From the NCBI GenBank assembly GCA_965224605.1, contig CBDCZP010000001.1, positions 310,001 through 374,000 of the forward strand: 64,000 bases of DNA, in the 5' to 3' direction. The notes under the pieces are model-generated. The model saw only the letters and a program-made list of their open reading frames with translations, did no database searches and had not been told where the DNA came from. The stretch comes from HyVt-477 sp965224605. Lineage in GTDB: Bacteria; Pseudomonadota; Gammaproteobacteria; Thiotrichales; Thiotrichaceae. The position numbers and the translations under genes are program-made. This document shows positions 13,208-22,095 of this stretch, piece by piece (positions within the stretch are counted from its first letter, which is position 1; each line of letters opens with the position of its first letter).

Positions 13208-13993
13208 TTATTTAAAAAACATATAAAAAGCCAATAGAAAAAGAAGCCCGGCGAATATTCGCTTTAATAGCTTAACAGGTAAACGATGTGCCAGTTTTGC
13301 TCCTAACGGCGCAAATAAAATACTGGTACTGACAATCCCAAGCAATGAAGGCAAGTGAATATAGCCCAAAGTATGGCTTGGTAAGGCAGTATCTCCCCAT
13401 CCACTAATGATGAAACCAAGCGTGCCGGCAATCGCAATAGGCAGACCACAAGCCGCTGAAGTGGCAATAGCTTTATGGATTGATGTGTTACACCACATGA
13501 GGAAAGGTACGGTCAACGTACCACCGCCGATACCAACGAAAGAGGATACGCTGCCTATTATTGTGCCAGCACCTAACATTCCAGAGTTTTCTGGTAACTG
13601 CCGTGATGCATCGGGTTTGATATTCAACGTCATTTGTAAGGCAACGTATAATTCGAAGCAGGCAAAAAACCATTGTAAGCCTTTTGATGGAATAAGGTTA
13701 GCAACGAGTCCCGCAGCAGTGGCGCCGATTATAATACCTAGTGCCAGTTTTTTAACAACAGACCAAAGCACCGCGCCTTTTTTGTTATGCGCCCAAACGG
13801 ATGAAATGGAGGTGAAAATGATGGTAGCAAGGGATGTGCCAATGGCAAGGTGCATGGAGATTGAATGATCGAAACCCAGATAGCTAAAAATAGCAACCAG
13901 TGCAGGTACAATAATCAGACCTCCACCGATACCAAACAGACCCGCCATGAGGCCAGAAAATATACCGAGTGGGATGTAAAAAAGATATTCCAA
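13208..13993 (-). CDS. TauE/SafE family membrane exporter
   Basis: A 261-residue polytopic protein of the TauE/SafE (DUF81) family, whose members move sulfite, sulfonates or related anions. Two family repeats are seen: GLMAGLFGIGGGLIIVPAL near residue 14 and GSVSSFVGIGGGTLTVPFL near 147, each the start of a half. About eight hydrophobic segments. The substrate cannot be assigned. Only 39 bp separate it from der upstream on the same strand, so the two are probably cotranscribed. Confidence 0.88.
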   Translation of the reverse strand: MEYLFYIPLGIFSGLMAGLFGIGGGLIIVPALVAIFSYLGFDHSISMHLAIGTSLATIIFTSISSVWAHNKKGAVLWSVVKKLALGIIIGATAAGLVANLIPSKGLQWFFACFELYVALQMTLNIKPDASRQLPENSGMLGAGTIIGSVSSFVGIGGGTLTVPFLMWCNTSIHKAIATSAACGLPIAIAGTLGFIISGWGDTALPSHTLGYIHLPSLLGIVSTSILFAPLGAKLAHRLPVKLLKRIFAGLLFLLAFYMFFK

Positions 13994-14032
13994 TATTTAT
14001 ATTAGTCGCGTCTTTGTTGTAACCTGTGTTGC

Positions 14033-15418
14033 TTATCCATGGCGAGCATGTCGTGTGTTCTTACTTCTTTTAACTTTCTTATCTTTAAATGGATTATCAC
14101 CCGTCCGAAGTAGTACCCTGACTTGTGTGCCTTTTAGCTTAAGCGTTTGGCGAAAATAATTCATCAGATAGCGTTTGTAAGAATCTGGCAACTTAACCGT
14201 TTGGTTACCATGAATAATCACCGTAAAGGGGTTACTTCCACCCTGATGTGCATAGCGCAATTTAATCCGCTTACCCTGTCGCATAGGGGGTTGGTGTGCC
14301 TCGACCGCAGTTTCTAACAATCGAGTCATTCGAGAGGTCGATACTTTGATCATCGCTGAGGCATAGGCATCTTGTACCGATTGAAATAAATGTCCCACAC
14401 CCGTGCCGTGTAAGGCAGAAATAAAATGTAATTCAGCAAAATCAACAAAGGGAATCTTGATTTCAAGCTGATACTTAATGACATCACGCTGATCTTGATC
14501 CAGTCCGTCCCACTTATTCACAGCAATCACCAATGAGCGCCCAGATTCTAAAACTAAACCGAGTAGATGCGCATCCTGATCCGCTATTTCTTCATGCGCA
14601 TCTAGCACCATGATGACCACATTAGAGTGGTCGATAGCTTGCAGGGTTTTAATGACACTAAATTTCTCAACCGTCTCTTTTATCTTGCCGCGTCTGCGAA
14701 CACCCGCCGTATCAATCAACGTATAATGTTGACCATCGCGTTCAAACGGAACAAAGATAGTATCTCGTGTGGTACCAGGCTTATCAAAAGCCACCACACG
14801 TTCTTCACCTAAAATACGATTAATCAATGTCGACTTGCCCACATTAGGACGACCAATAAACGCTAATTTAATGCCTTGATTAGCCTCCTCTTCAGCGGCG
14901 AGTTCTGCTTCATCAATAGGGAAGTCCACTAAAATATCAGCGATCATTTGAGTTACGCCACGCCCTTGAGAAGCAGCAATGGTAAATATCTTAGCAATAC
15001 CTAATGAGTAGAAGTCACTAATCGCTTGCTGTTCATCAATGCCATCGACCTTGTTGACAATCAGATATACCGGTTTATTGGTTCGGCGTAGTCGATCAGT
15101 CACCTGATGATCTGCGGCATTGAGCCCTTCCCTACCATCAACCAGAAAGAGCAAAGCATCAGCCTCATCAACCGCAGCCCAAGTTTGAGTTGCCATATGC
15201 TCATCAATACCGGGTTGCTCACCTTCAATTTCCCCGTTAATACCGCCCGTATCAATGAGAATATAATCACGCTCATCATGGCTTGCCGAGCCGTAATTTC
15301 TGTCACGAGTAAGCCCAGCATAGTTTGCCACTAAAGCATCGCGCGTTCGGGTAAGGCGATTGAATAAAGTAGACTTTCCAACATTAGGGCGGCCAACGAG
15401 GGCTAGAACAGGTTTCAT
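14033..15418 (-). CDS. der: ribosome biogenesis GTPase Der (EngA)
   Basis: A 461-residue protein with two tandem Ras-like GTPase domains and a C-terminal KH-like domain, needed for 50S assembly. Each G domain has the P-loop GRPNVGKST (residues ~8 and ~188). Switch motif DTGG lies in domain 1 and DTAG in domain 2; NKVD and NKWD give base specificity. The KH-like part (RIKLRYAHQGGSNPFTVIIHGN) ends in a basic tail. Length is typical. The usual gammaproteobacterial neighbours (bamB, hisS) are not present here. Confidence 0.97.
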   Translation of the reverse strand: MKPVLALVGRPNVGKSTLFNRLTRTRDALVANYAGLTRDRNYGSASHDERDYILIDTGGINGEIEGEQPGIDEHMATQTWAAVDEADALLFLVDGREGLNAADHQVTDRLRRTNKPVYLIVNKVDGIDEQQAISDFYSLGIAKIFTIAASQGRGVTQMIADILVDFPIDEAELAAEEEANQGIKLAFIGRPNVGKSTLINRILGEERVVAFDKPGTTRDTIFVPFERDGQHYTLIDTAGVRRRGKIKETVEKFSVIKTLQAIDHSNVVIMVLDAHEEIADQDAHLLGLVLESGRSLVIAVNKWDGLDQDQRDVIKYQLEIKIPFVDFAELHFISALHGTGVGHLFQSVQDAYASAMIKVSTSRMTRLLETAVEAHQPPMRQGKRIKLRYAHQGGSNPFTVIIHGNQTVKLPDSYKRYLMNYFRQTLKLKGTQVRVLLRTGDNPFKDKKVKRSKNTRHARHG

Positions 15419-15604
15419 GTGTTAATACTTAATAAAAGTGGGAAAGTGAAATAGAGAGAATAACAGATTGTAGAGGCGAATTCATTCGACCAGTTTGGGT
15501 AGGTTTAGACAGCCTTCTAGCTTCGGGTTGAAATGCCAGAGTATTAACTTGCCTTTGTTTTGGATGTCTGTTGAGGAGAATTTATTTCACAGTCTGTAAT
15601 GTCG

Positions 15605-15886
15605 CTATAGTGGCTCCAATACATATTCAGCATAATATAGAGGCATAACAACATGTTCTTTTTCAATAACCGAAGAGCCTTGTGTGCCAGTTAACTTGAT
15701 GGTTTTATGAGGTTTGCATTTGGTGATATAAGATTGTAGAGATTTTGCACGGGTGCGTTTTCCACTTTTCACTTCAACGGGAACTATCTGCCCTGAATCA
15801 TTGGCAATAATGAATTCAATCTAGGCACGTGCATCACTCCATGAAAAACTCGGCTCGATCCCCTGTGCTGTTAATTCCTGCTTCAT
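15605..15886 (-). pseudogene. remnant of AAA/DUF4143-type ATPase, C-terminal end
   Basis: On the minus strand a frame reads GIEPSFSWSDARA, then a TAG stop, then IEFIIANDSGQIVPVEVKSGK, continuing through RTRAKSLQSYI to a stop at 15605-15607. The E/D-hydrophobic pattern with VPVEVKSGK is the nuclease-like C-terminal region of AAA_14/DUF4143 proteins. The in-frame stop sits where Glu/Asp before the IEFII strand is expected. The N-terminal ATPase part is missing, so this is a decayed fragment. Confidence 0.7.
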
Positions 15887-15975
15887 TCAAACGTGATGTT
15901 CACCGTGGATTATATGTTGAGGATTGGGGTAGCAAAGATATTTCAGATGAGATTGTTGATATGGACTTTGAGTAG
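15886..15975 (+). other. short coding-like tail, unidentified
   Basis: In the plus strand a 29-codon open run (FKRDVHRGLYVEDWGSKDIS... to TAG at 15973-15975) abuts the ATPase remnant and looks protein-like, with an acidic end. It has no start or upstream part here. It may be the C-terminal scrap of another gene left by the same rearrangement. I do not recognise it. No other feature is seen in 15419-16011. Confidence 0.25.
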
Positions 15976-16011
15976 GATGTGCAAAGCGATAGCGTGCGCA
16001 TCATTTTGTGC

Positions 16012-17388
16012 TTATCCGAGTAGCCTTTGCCAGTAGGGTAACGTCAGAGCCGCAAGTCCAAGCACCGCTGCATAGCCTACGATATCGGTAATAGTAGTAA
16101 GTAGGACACTCCCTGCTAAGGCGGGATCTATCTTTAATCTTCTCAGTAAAATAGGTAATAATACACCCACAATTGGAGCAATGATCAAGTTGAGTAGCAT
16201 GGCAATAGCCACTACCATACCGATACTCGGTTCATGAAAAATGAAAGCTGAAATAGCAAACACGACAACTGCCCAAATGAGTCCATTCAGCAATCCAATC
16301 AAAAGCTCTTTGATAAAGAGTGATTTTGTATTGGTTCTGGTGACTTGTCCCAATGCGAGACCACGAATCATTATGGTCAGTGTCTGGCTACCCGCAATGC
16401 CACCCATACTAGGAATAACCCCCATTAAAGCGGCTAACGCAATAGCTGAATTAATAGTGGTTTCAAATTGACCAATAACCCAGGCCGCCAAGAACGCCGT
16501 GACTAAATTAGTTCCTAGCCAGACAGCGCGGCTCTTTGCACTATGGATGACTGGAGCGAAGAGGTCATCTTCTTCATTTAAGCCCGCCATACTCATGACA
16601 GAATGTTCGGCTTCGTCACGAATCACATCGACCACATCATCAATGGTAATACGACCTAGTAATTGATCATGATCATCAATAACGGGACAAGAAATTAGAT
16701 CACGATCCTCAAAAATCATGGCGACTTCTTGGCTGGGCATGGATGCAGGAACTGAGAAACAAGTATCGTCCATAATATCTTGCACAATATCTTCAGGCTG
16801 ATGGGTGAGCAAAGCCGTTAAAGGCAATGTGCCGCGACAATTATTGTCATTATCTACGACATAGAGGCTATCTAGGTGGGTCGGTAATTCCTTTTGTCTG
16901 CGCATATAACGCAACACGACATCAACGGTGACATCGGGACGGACGGTGACGGTGGTGGTGTCCATAAGACCACCCGCGGTATCTTCATCGTAACCCAATA
17001 CGGCTTCAACGCGTTTGCGATCTTGCAGATCCATGCTTGACAAGGTTCTACGGATGATGGTATCTGGCAGACTTTGCAGAAAGTCTGCTAAATCATCAGT
17101 TTCTAGTTGTTGTGCAGCGGCTTTTAATTCAACTGCATCCATGTTTTCAACGAGTGAGGCACGCACTTTATCACCGAGTTCGACTAATACTTCTCCCTCG
17201 TTTTCATGATCGACAAATTCCCAGACGACCTTTCGTTGGTTGGAAGGGGATGCTTCAATAAGATGGGCGATTTCACCAGGATGCAGGGAGTTGAGCATAC
17301 GTTGAATACGGAACAATTCACCAGACTCAATAGAGGCGTGCAGAAAAGCAAGACGTTGTTCGTAATTTGGCTGAATATTGTTAGTCAT
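16012..17388 (-). CDS. mgtE: magnesium transporter MgtE
   Basis: A 458-residue Mg2+ channel. Order: N-terminal superhelical Mg-sensing domain (~20-130, with LHPGEIAHLIEASP and DLADFLQSLP), two CBS domains (~140-260), then five membrane helices from ~290. GVIPSMGGIAGSQTLTIMIRG at ~340 and the last helix pair are typical of the pore family. Length matches bacterial MgtE. The protein is expected to close when cytosolic Mg2+ is high. It lies 45 bp after rapZ on the same strand, as often seen in gammaproteobacterial rpoN regions. Confidence 0.96.
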   Translation of the reverse strand: MTNNIQPNYEQRLAFLHASIESGELFRIQRMLNSLHPGEIAHLIEASPSNQRKVVWEFVDHENEGEVLVELGDKVRASLVENMDAVELKAAAQQLETDDLADFLQSLPDTIIRRTLSSMDLQDRKRVEAVLGYDEDTAGGLMDTTTVTVRPDVTVDVVLRYMRRQKELPTHLDSLYVVDNDNNCRGTLPLTALLTHQPEDIVQDIMDDTCFSVPASMPSQEVAMIFEDRDLISCPVIDDHDQLLGRITIDDVVDVIRDEAEHSVMSMAGLNEEDDLFAPVIHSAKSRAVWLGTNLVTAFLAAWVIGQFETTINSAIALAALMGVIPSMGGIAGSQTLTIMIRGLALGQVTRTNTKSLFIKELLIGLLNGLIWAVVVFAISAFIFHEPSIGMVVAIAMLLNLIIAPIVGVLLPILLRRLKIDPALAGSVLLTTITDIVGYAAVLGLAALTLPYWQRLLG

Positions 17389-17432
17389 TAGTCAGCACCT
17401 GTTGGAGTTGGCTGGAGTATAATCAGAGCTCT

Positions 17433-18287
17433 CTAAGTATTCAGCTCACGATGAAAAACCGTAATATCTGGAGAATGGTGAGTACGAAAATATTCACCGA
17501 GTTGTTCTGTTATGTAAACAGAGCGATGGCGACCGCCTGTGCAACCTATTGATATAGTGAGATAGGCGCGTTGGTTTTCAATGAAATGGGGTATCCATTT
17601 TTCAGTAAAGTTGATAATGTCTTGCTTCATATCAACCACGGCATCATGGGTTTCCAGCCAGTCAACAATGGGTTGATCTGTGCCTTTATACATGCGGATT
17701 TCATTAATCCAGTAGGGATTGGGTAGGCAGCGGACATCAAATATGAAGTCGGTAGAAGCAGGGATGCCATGTTTAAAGCCAAAGGATTGAAACATAAGGG
17801 AAAGGTTTTGCTGGTCAACGTTACAGACACGACTGCGCAAGAAGCTGGCTAGTTGGTAAATATTGGTATAAGTCGTATCAATTTCCAGATCTGCCGCTGA
17901 ACGGATCGAAGACATGAGGTCAATTTCCAGCGAGAGTGCTTCGCTCAGTCCGATTTCACTTGTGGTCAGTGGGTGTTTTCGGCGTGTTTCATTATAACGT
18001 TTAAGAAGAATCTGCTTTTCAGCGTGAAGATAGATGAGAGTGACATTATGTCCATCATCTCGGATGGTTTTTAAATCTACAGGAAGGTGGTTTAAACCAG
18101 CTTGGCTACTTCTAATGTCTACACCAATAGCTACCTTATCGCGTTGTATAATAGAAGGAGAGAGAAATAGGGAATTTAGCAATTCCAGTGGAAGATTATC
18201 AATACAATAATAACCTTGATCTTCAAGCGTATTGAGCGCCATCGTTTTTCCTGATCCGGAAAGGCCACTGACTATTACAAAATCCAT
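17433..18287 (-). CDS. rapZ: RNase adapter protein RapZ
   Basis: A 284-residue nucleotide-binding protein. In enterobacteria it delivers small RNAs such as GlmZ to RNase E. Walker A is GLSGSGKT at residues 8-15. The C-terminal domain carries CTGGRHRSVYI at ~248-258, the conserved ligand-binding motif. Length is standard (284 in E. coli). It is in the rpoN-hpf-rapZ-mgtE group, but the phosphotransferase gene ptsN usually found between hpf and rapZ is absent. A terminator separates it from hpf. Confidence 0.96.
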   Translation of the reverse strand: MDFVIVSGLSGSGKTMALNTLEDQGYYCIDNLPLELLNSLFLSPSIIQRDKVAIGVDIRSSQAGLNHLPVDLKTIRDDGHNVTLIYLHAEKQILLKRYNETRRKHPLTTSEIGLSEALSLEIDLMSSIRSAADLEIDTTYTNIYQLASFLRSRVCNVDQQNLSLMFQSFGFKHGIPASTDFIFDVRCLPNPYWINEIRMYKGTDQPIVDWLETHDAVVDMKQDIINFTEKWIPHFIENQRAYLTISIGCTGGRHRSVYITEQLGEYFRTHHSPDITVFHRELNT

Positions 18288-18315
18288 AGTTACTTCATCC
18301 AGAGTTTTCTGCGCT

Positions 18316-18355
18316 CAAAAAAAATGCCGACTCCCATTATGTTGGGGTGTCGGCA
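18316..18355 (-). terminator. terminator after hpf
   Basis: Read on the minus strand, a stem with arms tgccgac.cccc and gggagtcggca is followed by eight T. It lies between hpf and rapZ, so rapZ-mgtE either depend on readthrough or have their own promoter. The 120 bp between this hairpin and hpf are featureless. Confidence 0.85.
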
Positions 18356-18475
18356 CATATTCAAGTGACTCTTGCAGATTACTGTCTAAATGATGTTTTC
18401 TTATGCATAAGAGGTGTAGTTATTACCTTTTATTAGGTGCTTAGAGAGAAATAATCAGTAAGAGTCTACTTTTGA

Positions 18476-18802
18476 CTAGTCAAACTCGATGTTTCGATGA
18501 GCACCTTCTGTTCGATGATGGCTTTTGATTTTTTCTTTATGCTTGATTACCTGACGGTCAAGCTTATCTGCTAATGAGTCAATAGCAACGTACATGTCGT
18601 GGGATTTTGCATCGGCAAATACACGATTACCACTGTAATGTAAAACGGCTTCTGCCGTATGTTCTAGTTTTTTTACTTTCAGAATGACATGAATGTCTAG
18701 TACCTGGTCAAAATGTCGTTTCAGTTTAGATATTTTAGATTTGATATGTTGGTTGAGTGAAGAAGTGACATCTATATGGTGACCAGTGATTTCTAATTGC
18801 AT
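18476..18802 (-). CDS. hpf: ribosome hibernation promoting factor (short HPF)
   Basis: A 108-residue protein of the HPF/RaiA family that binds the 30S decoding region and promotes 100S dimers in stationary phase. Recognised by MQLEITGHHIDVTSSLNQHIKSK, the HFDQVLDIHVILKV strand and DMYVAIDSLADKLDRQVIKHK. The short form lacks the C-terminal dimerisation domain. A good Shine-Dalgarno (aaggag) precedes the ATG. It lies downstream of rpoN, its usual place. Confidence 0.96.
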   Translation of the reverse strand: MQLEITGHHIDVTSSLNQHIKSKISKLKRHFDQVLDIHVILKVKKLEHTAEAVLHYSGNRVFADAKSHDMYVAIDSLADKLDRQVIKHKEKIKSHHRTEGAHRNIEFD

Positions 18803-18868
18803 GTGATTACTCCTTTTTACTTGATGATAGGTAACTATTTCGAAATGAGATAGCTTGACCTGTTAGCC

Positions 18869-18900
18869 CGTCTTTCTACGGTAGAACGACCAGAAAGACG
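18869..18900. repeat. hairpin with possible relic of the palindrome family C flank
   Basis: A 9-bp inverted repeat (cgtctttct / agaaagacg) lies between hpf and rpoN. Its left part tctttctacggtagaac resembles the right arm and flank of the palindromes at 26935 and 31614 (tctctacggtagaac). It may be a worn copy, or a transcription signal between the genes. Confidence 0.35.
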
Positions 18901-19027
18901 TTGCGAAGCCACTGCAGGGAGCAGTGAGAAATGATTCATTAATTGTCATAATCAACGGTACATAAATGCAGTGAAAATGATAAAAATGAGGCTACGCGAC
19001 GTGATTAATATATCACCAGTGTCGAGT

Positions 19028-20491
19028 CTACGCCAGACTTTTTCTTTCTCTTGAGGAAGGAATAGTCATGGCTTCTCTATACTTGGCGACCGTACGTCTC
19101 GCAACATTAATTCCTTGATTTTTAAGAATATCCGTTAGTTTGTTGTCACTAAGCGGTTTACGTGTATTTTCTCCGTTAATGAGTTGTTGAATCATGGCTC
19201 TAATCGCCGTAGATGAACATTCTCCACCCGTACTGGTGGCTACATGACTAGAGAAAAAATATTTCAATTCGAAAATTCCATGGGGTGTATGCATGTACTT
19301 TTGAGTGCTAACTCGCGATATAGTCGATTCATGAACCCCTAAATCATCAGCGATGTCTTTTAACACCATGGGTTTCATGGCTTGATCACCATATTTCAAG
19401 AAAGCGGATTGACGTTTTATGATTTCGTTAGCCACATTTAGAATAGTAGAATTCCTGTTTTGCAATGCTTTGATAAACCCTCTGGCATGTTGCAGATTAT
19501 CTTGTAAAAACTTCTTATCATTAGCGTTGGCTGTTTGAGGAATCATATTTCGATAAAATTCGTTAACCCTTAGTTTTGATTCAAAATCCTGATTTAATGT
19601 AGCTATCCACTGTCCATTTTTATGGCCGTGTGGCTTGCTAATAAATACGTCGGGAGTGATATAGTCAGCTGTTTTCGACTCGAAAAGCTGTCCAGGATTT
19701 GGATTGAGAGAACGGAGTAAAGAAATGAGTTGTTCATATGCTTTATCATCTAAGTTATATACTTTCTTTATCTTTATATAGTTCCGTTTTTCTAGTAAGT
19801 CCAGATTTTTTTCTAATAACTGATAAGCTTTTTGATATAGATCGTGATCAGAATAGGAATGGGTTAGTTGTATGAGCAGGCATTCTTGCAGGCTTTTCGC
19901 GGCCACTCCAACAGGGTCAAGGTGTTGAATATAATGCAGAATAGCGACGACTTCATCTACTTCAATTAATAACTGATCCGTCAAACTTGCATGGATGTCA
20001 TCGACTGATTCTGTGAGAAACCCTTTATCGTCCAGTGAATCAATAAGGGTGGCTGCAATAATTTTATCTTGGATACTAAAGTTGCAGTTATTGATCTGCC
20101 AAAGCAGGTGATCTTTTAAACCAGTCTCTTCGGCATTGAGTGTTTCCAGCAGGTTGCTACTGTCGGCATTATTAGTTCCAGTACCAGAACTACTGATATT
20201 TGAATCCGATGAGGACATGTCATACACCTCATCCCAAGAGGTATCTGCTGCCAGATCATCAGGCAGCGTCTCTTCAATACTGGATTCGGTATCTGTGGTA
20301 TGGGTCTCAAGTTCAGCGCTATCACTTTCGTTATCGGTAACTTCTTCTAGTAAAGGATTGCTTTCAAGCACCTGCTGGATTTCTTGTTGTAGCTCCATCG
20401 TTGAGAGTTGCAACATGCGGATCGCTTGTTGCAACTGGGGCGTCATGGACAAGCTTTGTCCAAGCTTTATATTAAGACCTTGTTTTAACAC
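19028..20491 (-). CDS. rpoN: RNA polymerase sigma-54 factor
   Basis: A 487-residue sigma-54. Region I is the Gln/Leu-rich start (LKQGLNIKLGQSLSMTPQLQ to ~55). An acidic region II follows (~60-120), then the core-binding domain. The HTH (~375-395, DIADDLGVHESTISRVS) recognises the -12 element. The RpoN box, ARRTVAKYREAM, lies near residue 470 and recognises -24. Length is normal. It heads the rpoN-hpf-rapZ-mgtE group. The lptB gene common upstream in gammaproteobacteria is not here; the upstream gene is divergent. Confidence 0.97.
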   Translation of the reverse strand: MLKQGLNIKLGQSLSMTPQLQQAIRMLQLSTMELQQEIQQVLESNPLLEEVTDNESDSAELETHTTDTESSIEETLPDDLAADTSWDEVYDMSSSDSNISSSGTGTNNADSSNLLETLNAEETGLKDHLLWQINNCNFSIQDKIIAATLIDSLDDKGFLTESVDDIHASLTDQLLIEVDEVVAILHYIQHLDPVGVAAKSLQECLLIQLTHSYSDHDLYQKAYQLLEKNLDLLEKRNYIKIKKVYNLDDKAYEQLISLLRSLNPNPGQLFESKTADYITPDVFISKPHGHKNGQWIATLNQDFESKLRVNEFYRNMIPQTANANDKKFLQDNLQHARGFIKALQNRNSTILNVANEIIKRQSAFLKYGDQAMKPMVLKDIADDLGVHESTISRVSTQKYMHTPHGIFELKYFFSSHVATSTGGECSSTAIRAMIQQLINGENTRKPLSDNKLTDILKNQGINVARRTVAKYREAMTIPSSRERKSLA

Positions 20492-20754
20492 TGTTCTATT
20501 ATTCTTGCCATGAATTGTAGCGACAACAATCTATTGCTTCCATTGATTACCAGAGATAGTAATGTAGCATACCGGATTAAATCGGGAAGCTAACTTTCTG
20601 ATTAAATGCATAACAGCTTGTCTGTTTTTGAGAATGTCCGAGAGGAGAAGGAACGTGAAAATCACGGCTAGATAGCACACTTTATAGTGCAGTGGTCATA
20701 GTGCAATGGTGCAATGACATGCGAAGAACGATAAATAGTAAATAGAGAAAATCA

Positions 20755-21126
20755 ATGAAGTATTACGAAAATGAATGGATTTATATAGAACAGGAAGCAT
20801 CCCATATCCCATGGCTGAAAATATTCGCTCAGCAAGAAGCCAAAGAATTTACCAATTGCAGTGTTGAGACTCAGCAGGAAATTTTTCGTGTGCTGTTAGT
20901 TCTTGAAAAAGAAATGCTCAGTTACTTTAAGCCCGAAAAAATTAATATAGCATCATTTGCTAATTATCTACCTAAAGTGCATTGGCACATCATGGCAAGA
21001 TATAAAGATGACAGTCATTTCCCTGAACCTATGTGGGGTACAAAACAACGTGAGGCTGATCTACAGATTCCCTCTATTGAATACTTTCTGGAACAACTCC
21101 CAATCATCTTGAAAAACAGTCCATGA
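20755..21126 (+). CDS. HIT-family nucleotide hydrolase-like protein
   Basis: A 123-residue histidine-triad protein. The family hydrolyses or transfers nucleotidyl groups, e.g. on Ap4A. The motif is LPKVHWHIMARYKDD, where the first two triad positions are His-x-His and the third is Met. NIASFANYLPKVHWHI..FPEPMWG strongly resembles a proteobacterial HIT subgroup ending HLHWHVIPRF..FP.PVW. Substrate unknown. Divergent from rpoN with a 263-bp gap holding no recognised feature. It stands alone, with repeats downstream. Confidence 0.8.
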   Translation: MKYYENEWIYIEQEASHIPWLKIFAQQEAKEFTNCSVETQQEIFRVLLVLEKEMLSYFKPEKINIASFANYLPKVHWHIMARYKDDSHFPEPMWGTKQREADLQIPSIEYFLEQLPIILKNSP

Positions 21127-21182
21127 GTGTATTATTGGTTTTTTTATACAGTGGCAATCAATTAGTTGTTCAATACCGTAGT

Positions 21183-21405
21183 AGGAAGTGAGCCTTCAGA
21201 GGCTGTGCAAGTATTCTGGGACGAAAGAAAAATGAGGAAAAATTTTCCAGATTTTGTTTAAAAAGTAAGCTAATAGTGAGCTATTGGCTGAGTTTTTAAG
21301 CAAAATTCTGGGGAATTTTAACCATTTTTATGAGTTCCACGAATACTTGCACAGTCTCTTCAGGCTCGCCAGATGGTTGTTGTCACGCATTTAGGCTCAC
21401 TTCCA
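21183..21405. repeat. family B palindrome, interrupted copy
   Basis: Outer arms ggaagtgagccttcag (left) and taggctcacttcca (right) match the palindrome copies at 38540 and 55267. The copy is split by the 158-bp element at 21200-21357. Rejoined, the left arm would read gtgagccttcaggctcgcc, the same as at 55267. Confidence 0.8.
21200..21357. mobile_element. 158-bp MITE-like insertion with 6-bp target duplication
   Basis: The terminal inverted repeats are aggctgtgcaagtattc (left) and, read inward from the right, agactgtgcaagtattc. The direct repeat cttcag flanks it at 21194-21199 and 21358-21363, duplicated from a family B palindrome whose intact form has cttcag once. There is no open frame of note. 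This is a non-autonomous transposon footprint; the helper transposase family cannot be named from this alone. Confidence 0.85.
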
Positions 21406-21436
21406 ATAAGGGGACATATTGAAGGAGGATGAACTT

Positions 21437-21582
21437 ATGGGTATCTTTATTAATTGCCTTTTCGCTCGATTACGGCGTTGGATGAATTTTTCCGATCCTC
21501 ATGTACCCATGTACACTGTGGTTCTCAAAACCCATCCGCCTTGTACTCAAACGAAAATTCTAATTAATAGAGGTACCCTTAT
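21437..21582. repeat. ~145-bp inverted-repeat element (family A, full copy)
   Basis: Ends gggtatctttattaatt and aattaatagaggtaccc form terminal inverted repeats. The inner sequence (ttttcgctcgattacggcg, tgtacactgtggttc, cgccttgtactc) is shared with 54409-54553 over the whole length and with the shorter 9424-9531. Any reading frame through it is incidental. Confidence 0.85.
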
Positions 21583-21609
21583 GAATGGTGTAGGCGATAT
21601 ATTGAAATA

Positions 21610-21825
21610 TCATTGAATCTCATCATGTTTCTTCATAACAGACATCACGAAAAGTACAATAGCGGCAGCAGCAAAGCCATAGACTACATAGTAACTATCA
21701 GGCCAGTTATCAGTCACCGGTTTGGTATAAAAAACAATCCGTGTGGTTTCTCCAGCATAAGCAAATTGCAAAAAAGCTGAGGTGAAGATGAACGATATTT
21801 GAATAAATTTCGACTTGAGAAACAT
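21610..21825 (-). CDS. small membrane protein, hypothetical
   Basis: A 71-residue protein I do not recognise. It has an N-terminal signal-like segment (SFIFTSAFLQFAYA, possible cleavage after Ala-Tyr-Ala), a short periplasmic part with TRIVFYTKPVTDNWPDSYY, one membrane helix (VVYGFAAAAIVLFVMSVM) and a charged tail MKKHDEIQ. That layout is protein-like, but the ribosome binding site is weak. It lies divergent from grpE. Confidence 0.5.
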   Translation of the reverse strand: MFLKSKFIQISFIFTSAFLQFAYAGETTRIVFYTKPVTDNWPDSYYVVYGFAAAAIVLFVMSVMKKHDEIQ

Positions 21826-21940
21826 TTCATTAAGCCCTTGAATACCACAACGAGTTTATAGCCCAAAAGCTTTATTGGCAAATTTCTTCCTTGATGTAAC
21901 TAAAGTTTAGTTTTCTATTGAAAATATTTTGACGTGCTGA

Positions 21941-21970
21941 CTTGAAAATACACCGAGTTTCCCCCATTTA
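21941..21970 (+). promoter_or_regulatory. sigma-32 (heat shock) promoter before grpE
   Basis: cttgaaa at 21941-21947, a 13-14 bp spacer, then cccccattta at 21961-21970. This is a near-perfect match to the RpoH consensus (CTTGAAA-N11-15-CCCCATNT). It sits about 125 bp upstream of the grpE start, the expected first gene of the chaperone group. Confidence 0.85.
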
Positions 21971-22095
21971 TTGGTCAGCCAAATCTGAATGCTTGCACAC
22001 GTCTACCGTGTGTTGATACTTGCTCTGTGGTGTTAATGATATTTCAGATAACAGTTCAGATAATAATTTAGTATGACTTTGGAGATTCTTAGCCG

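Noticed and set aside
21419..21616. Plus-strand 65-codon frame
   Set aside because: It lies almost wholly inside the family A repeat and is not conserved as protein between copies.
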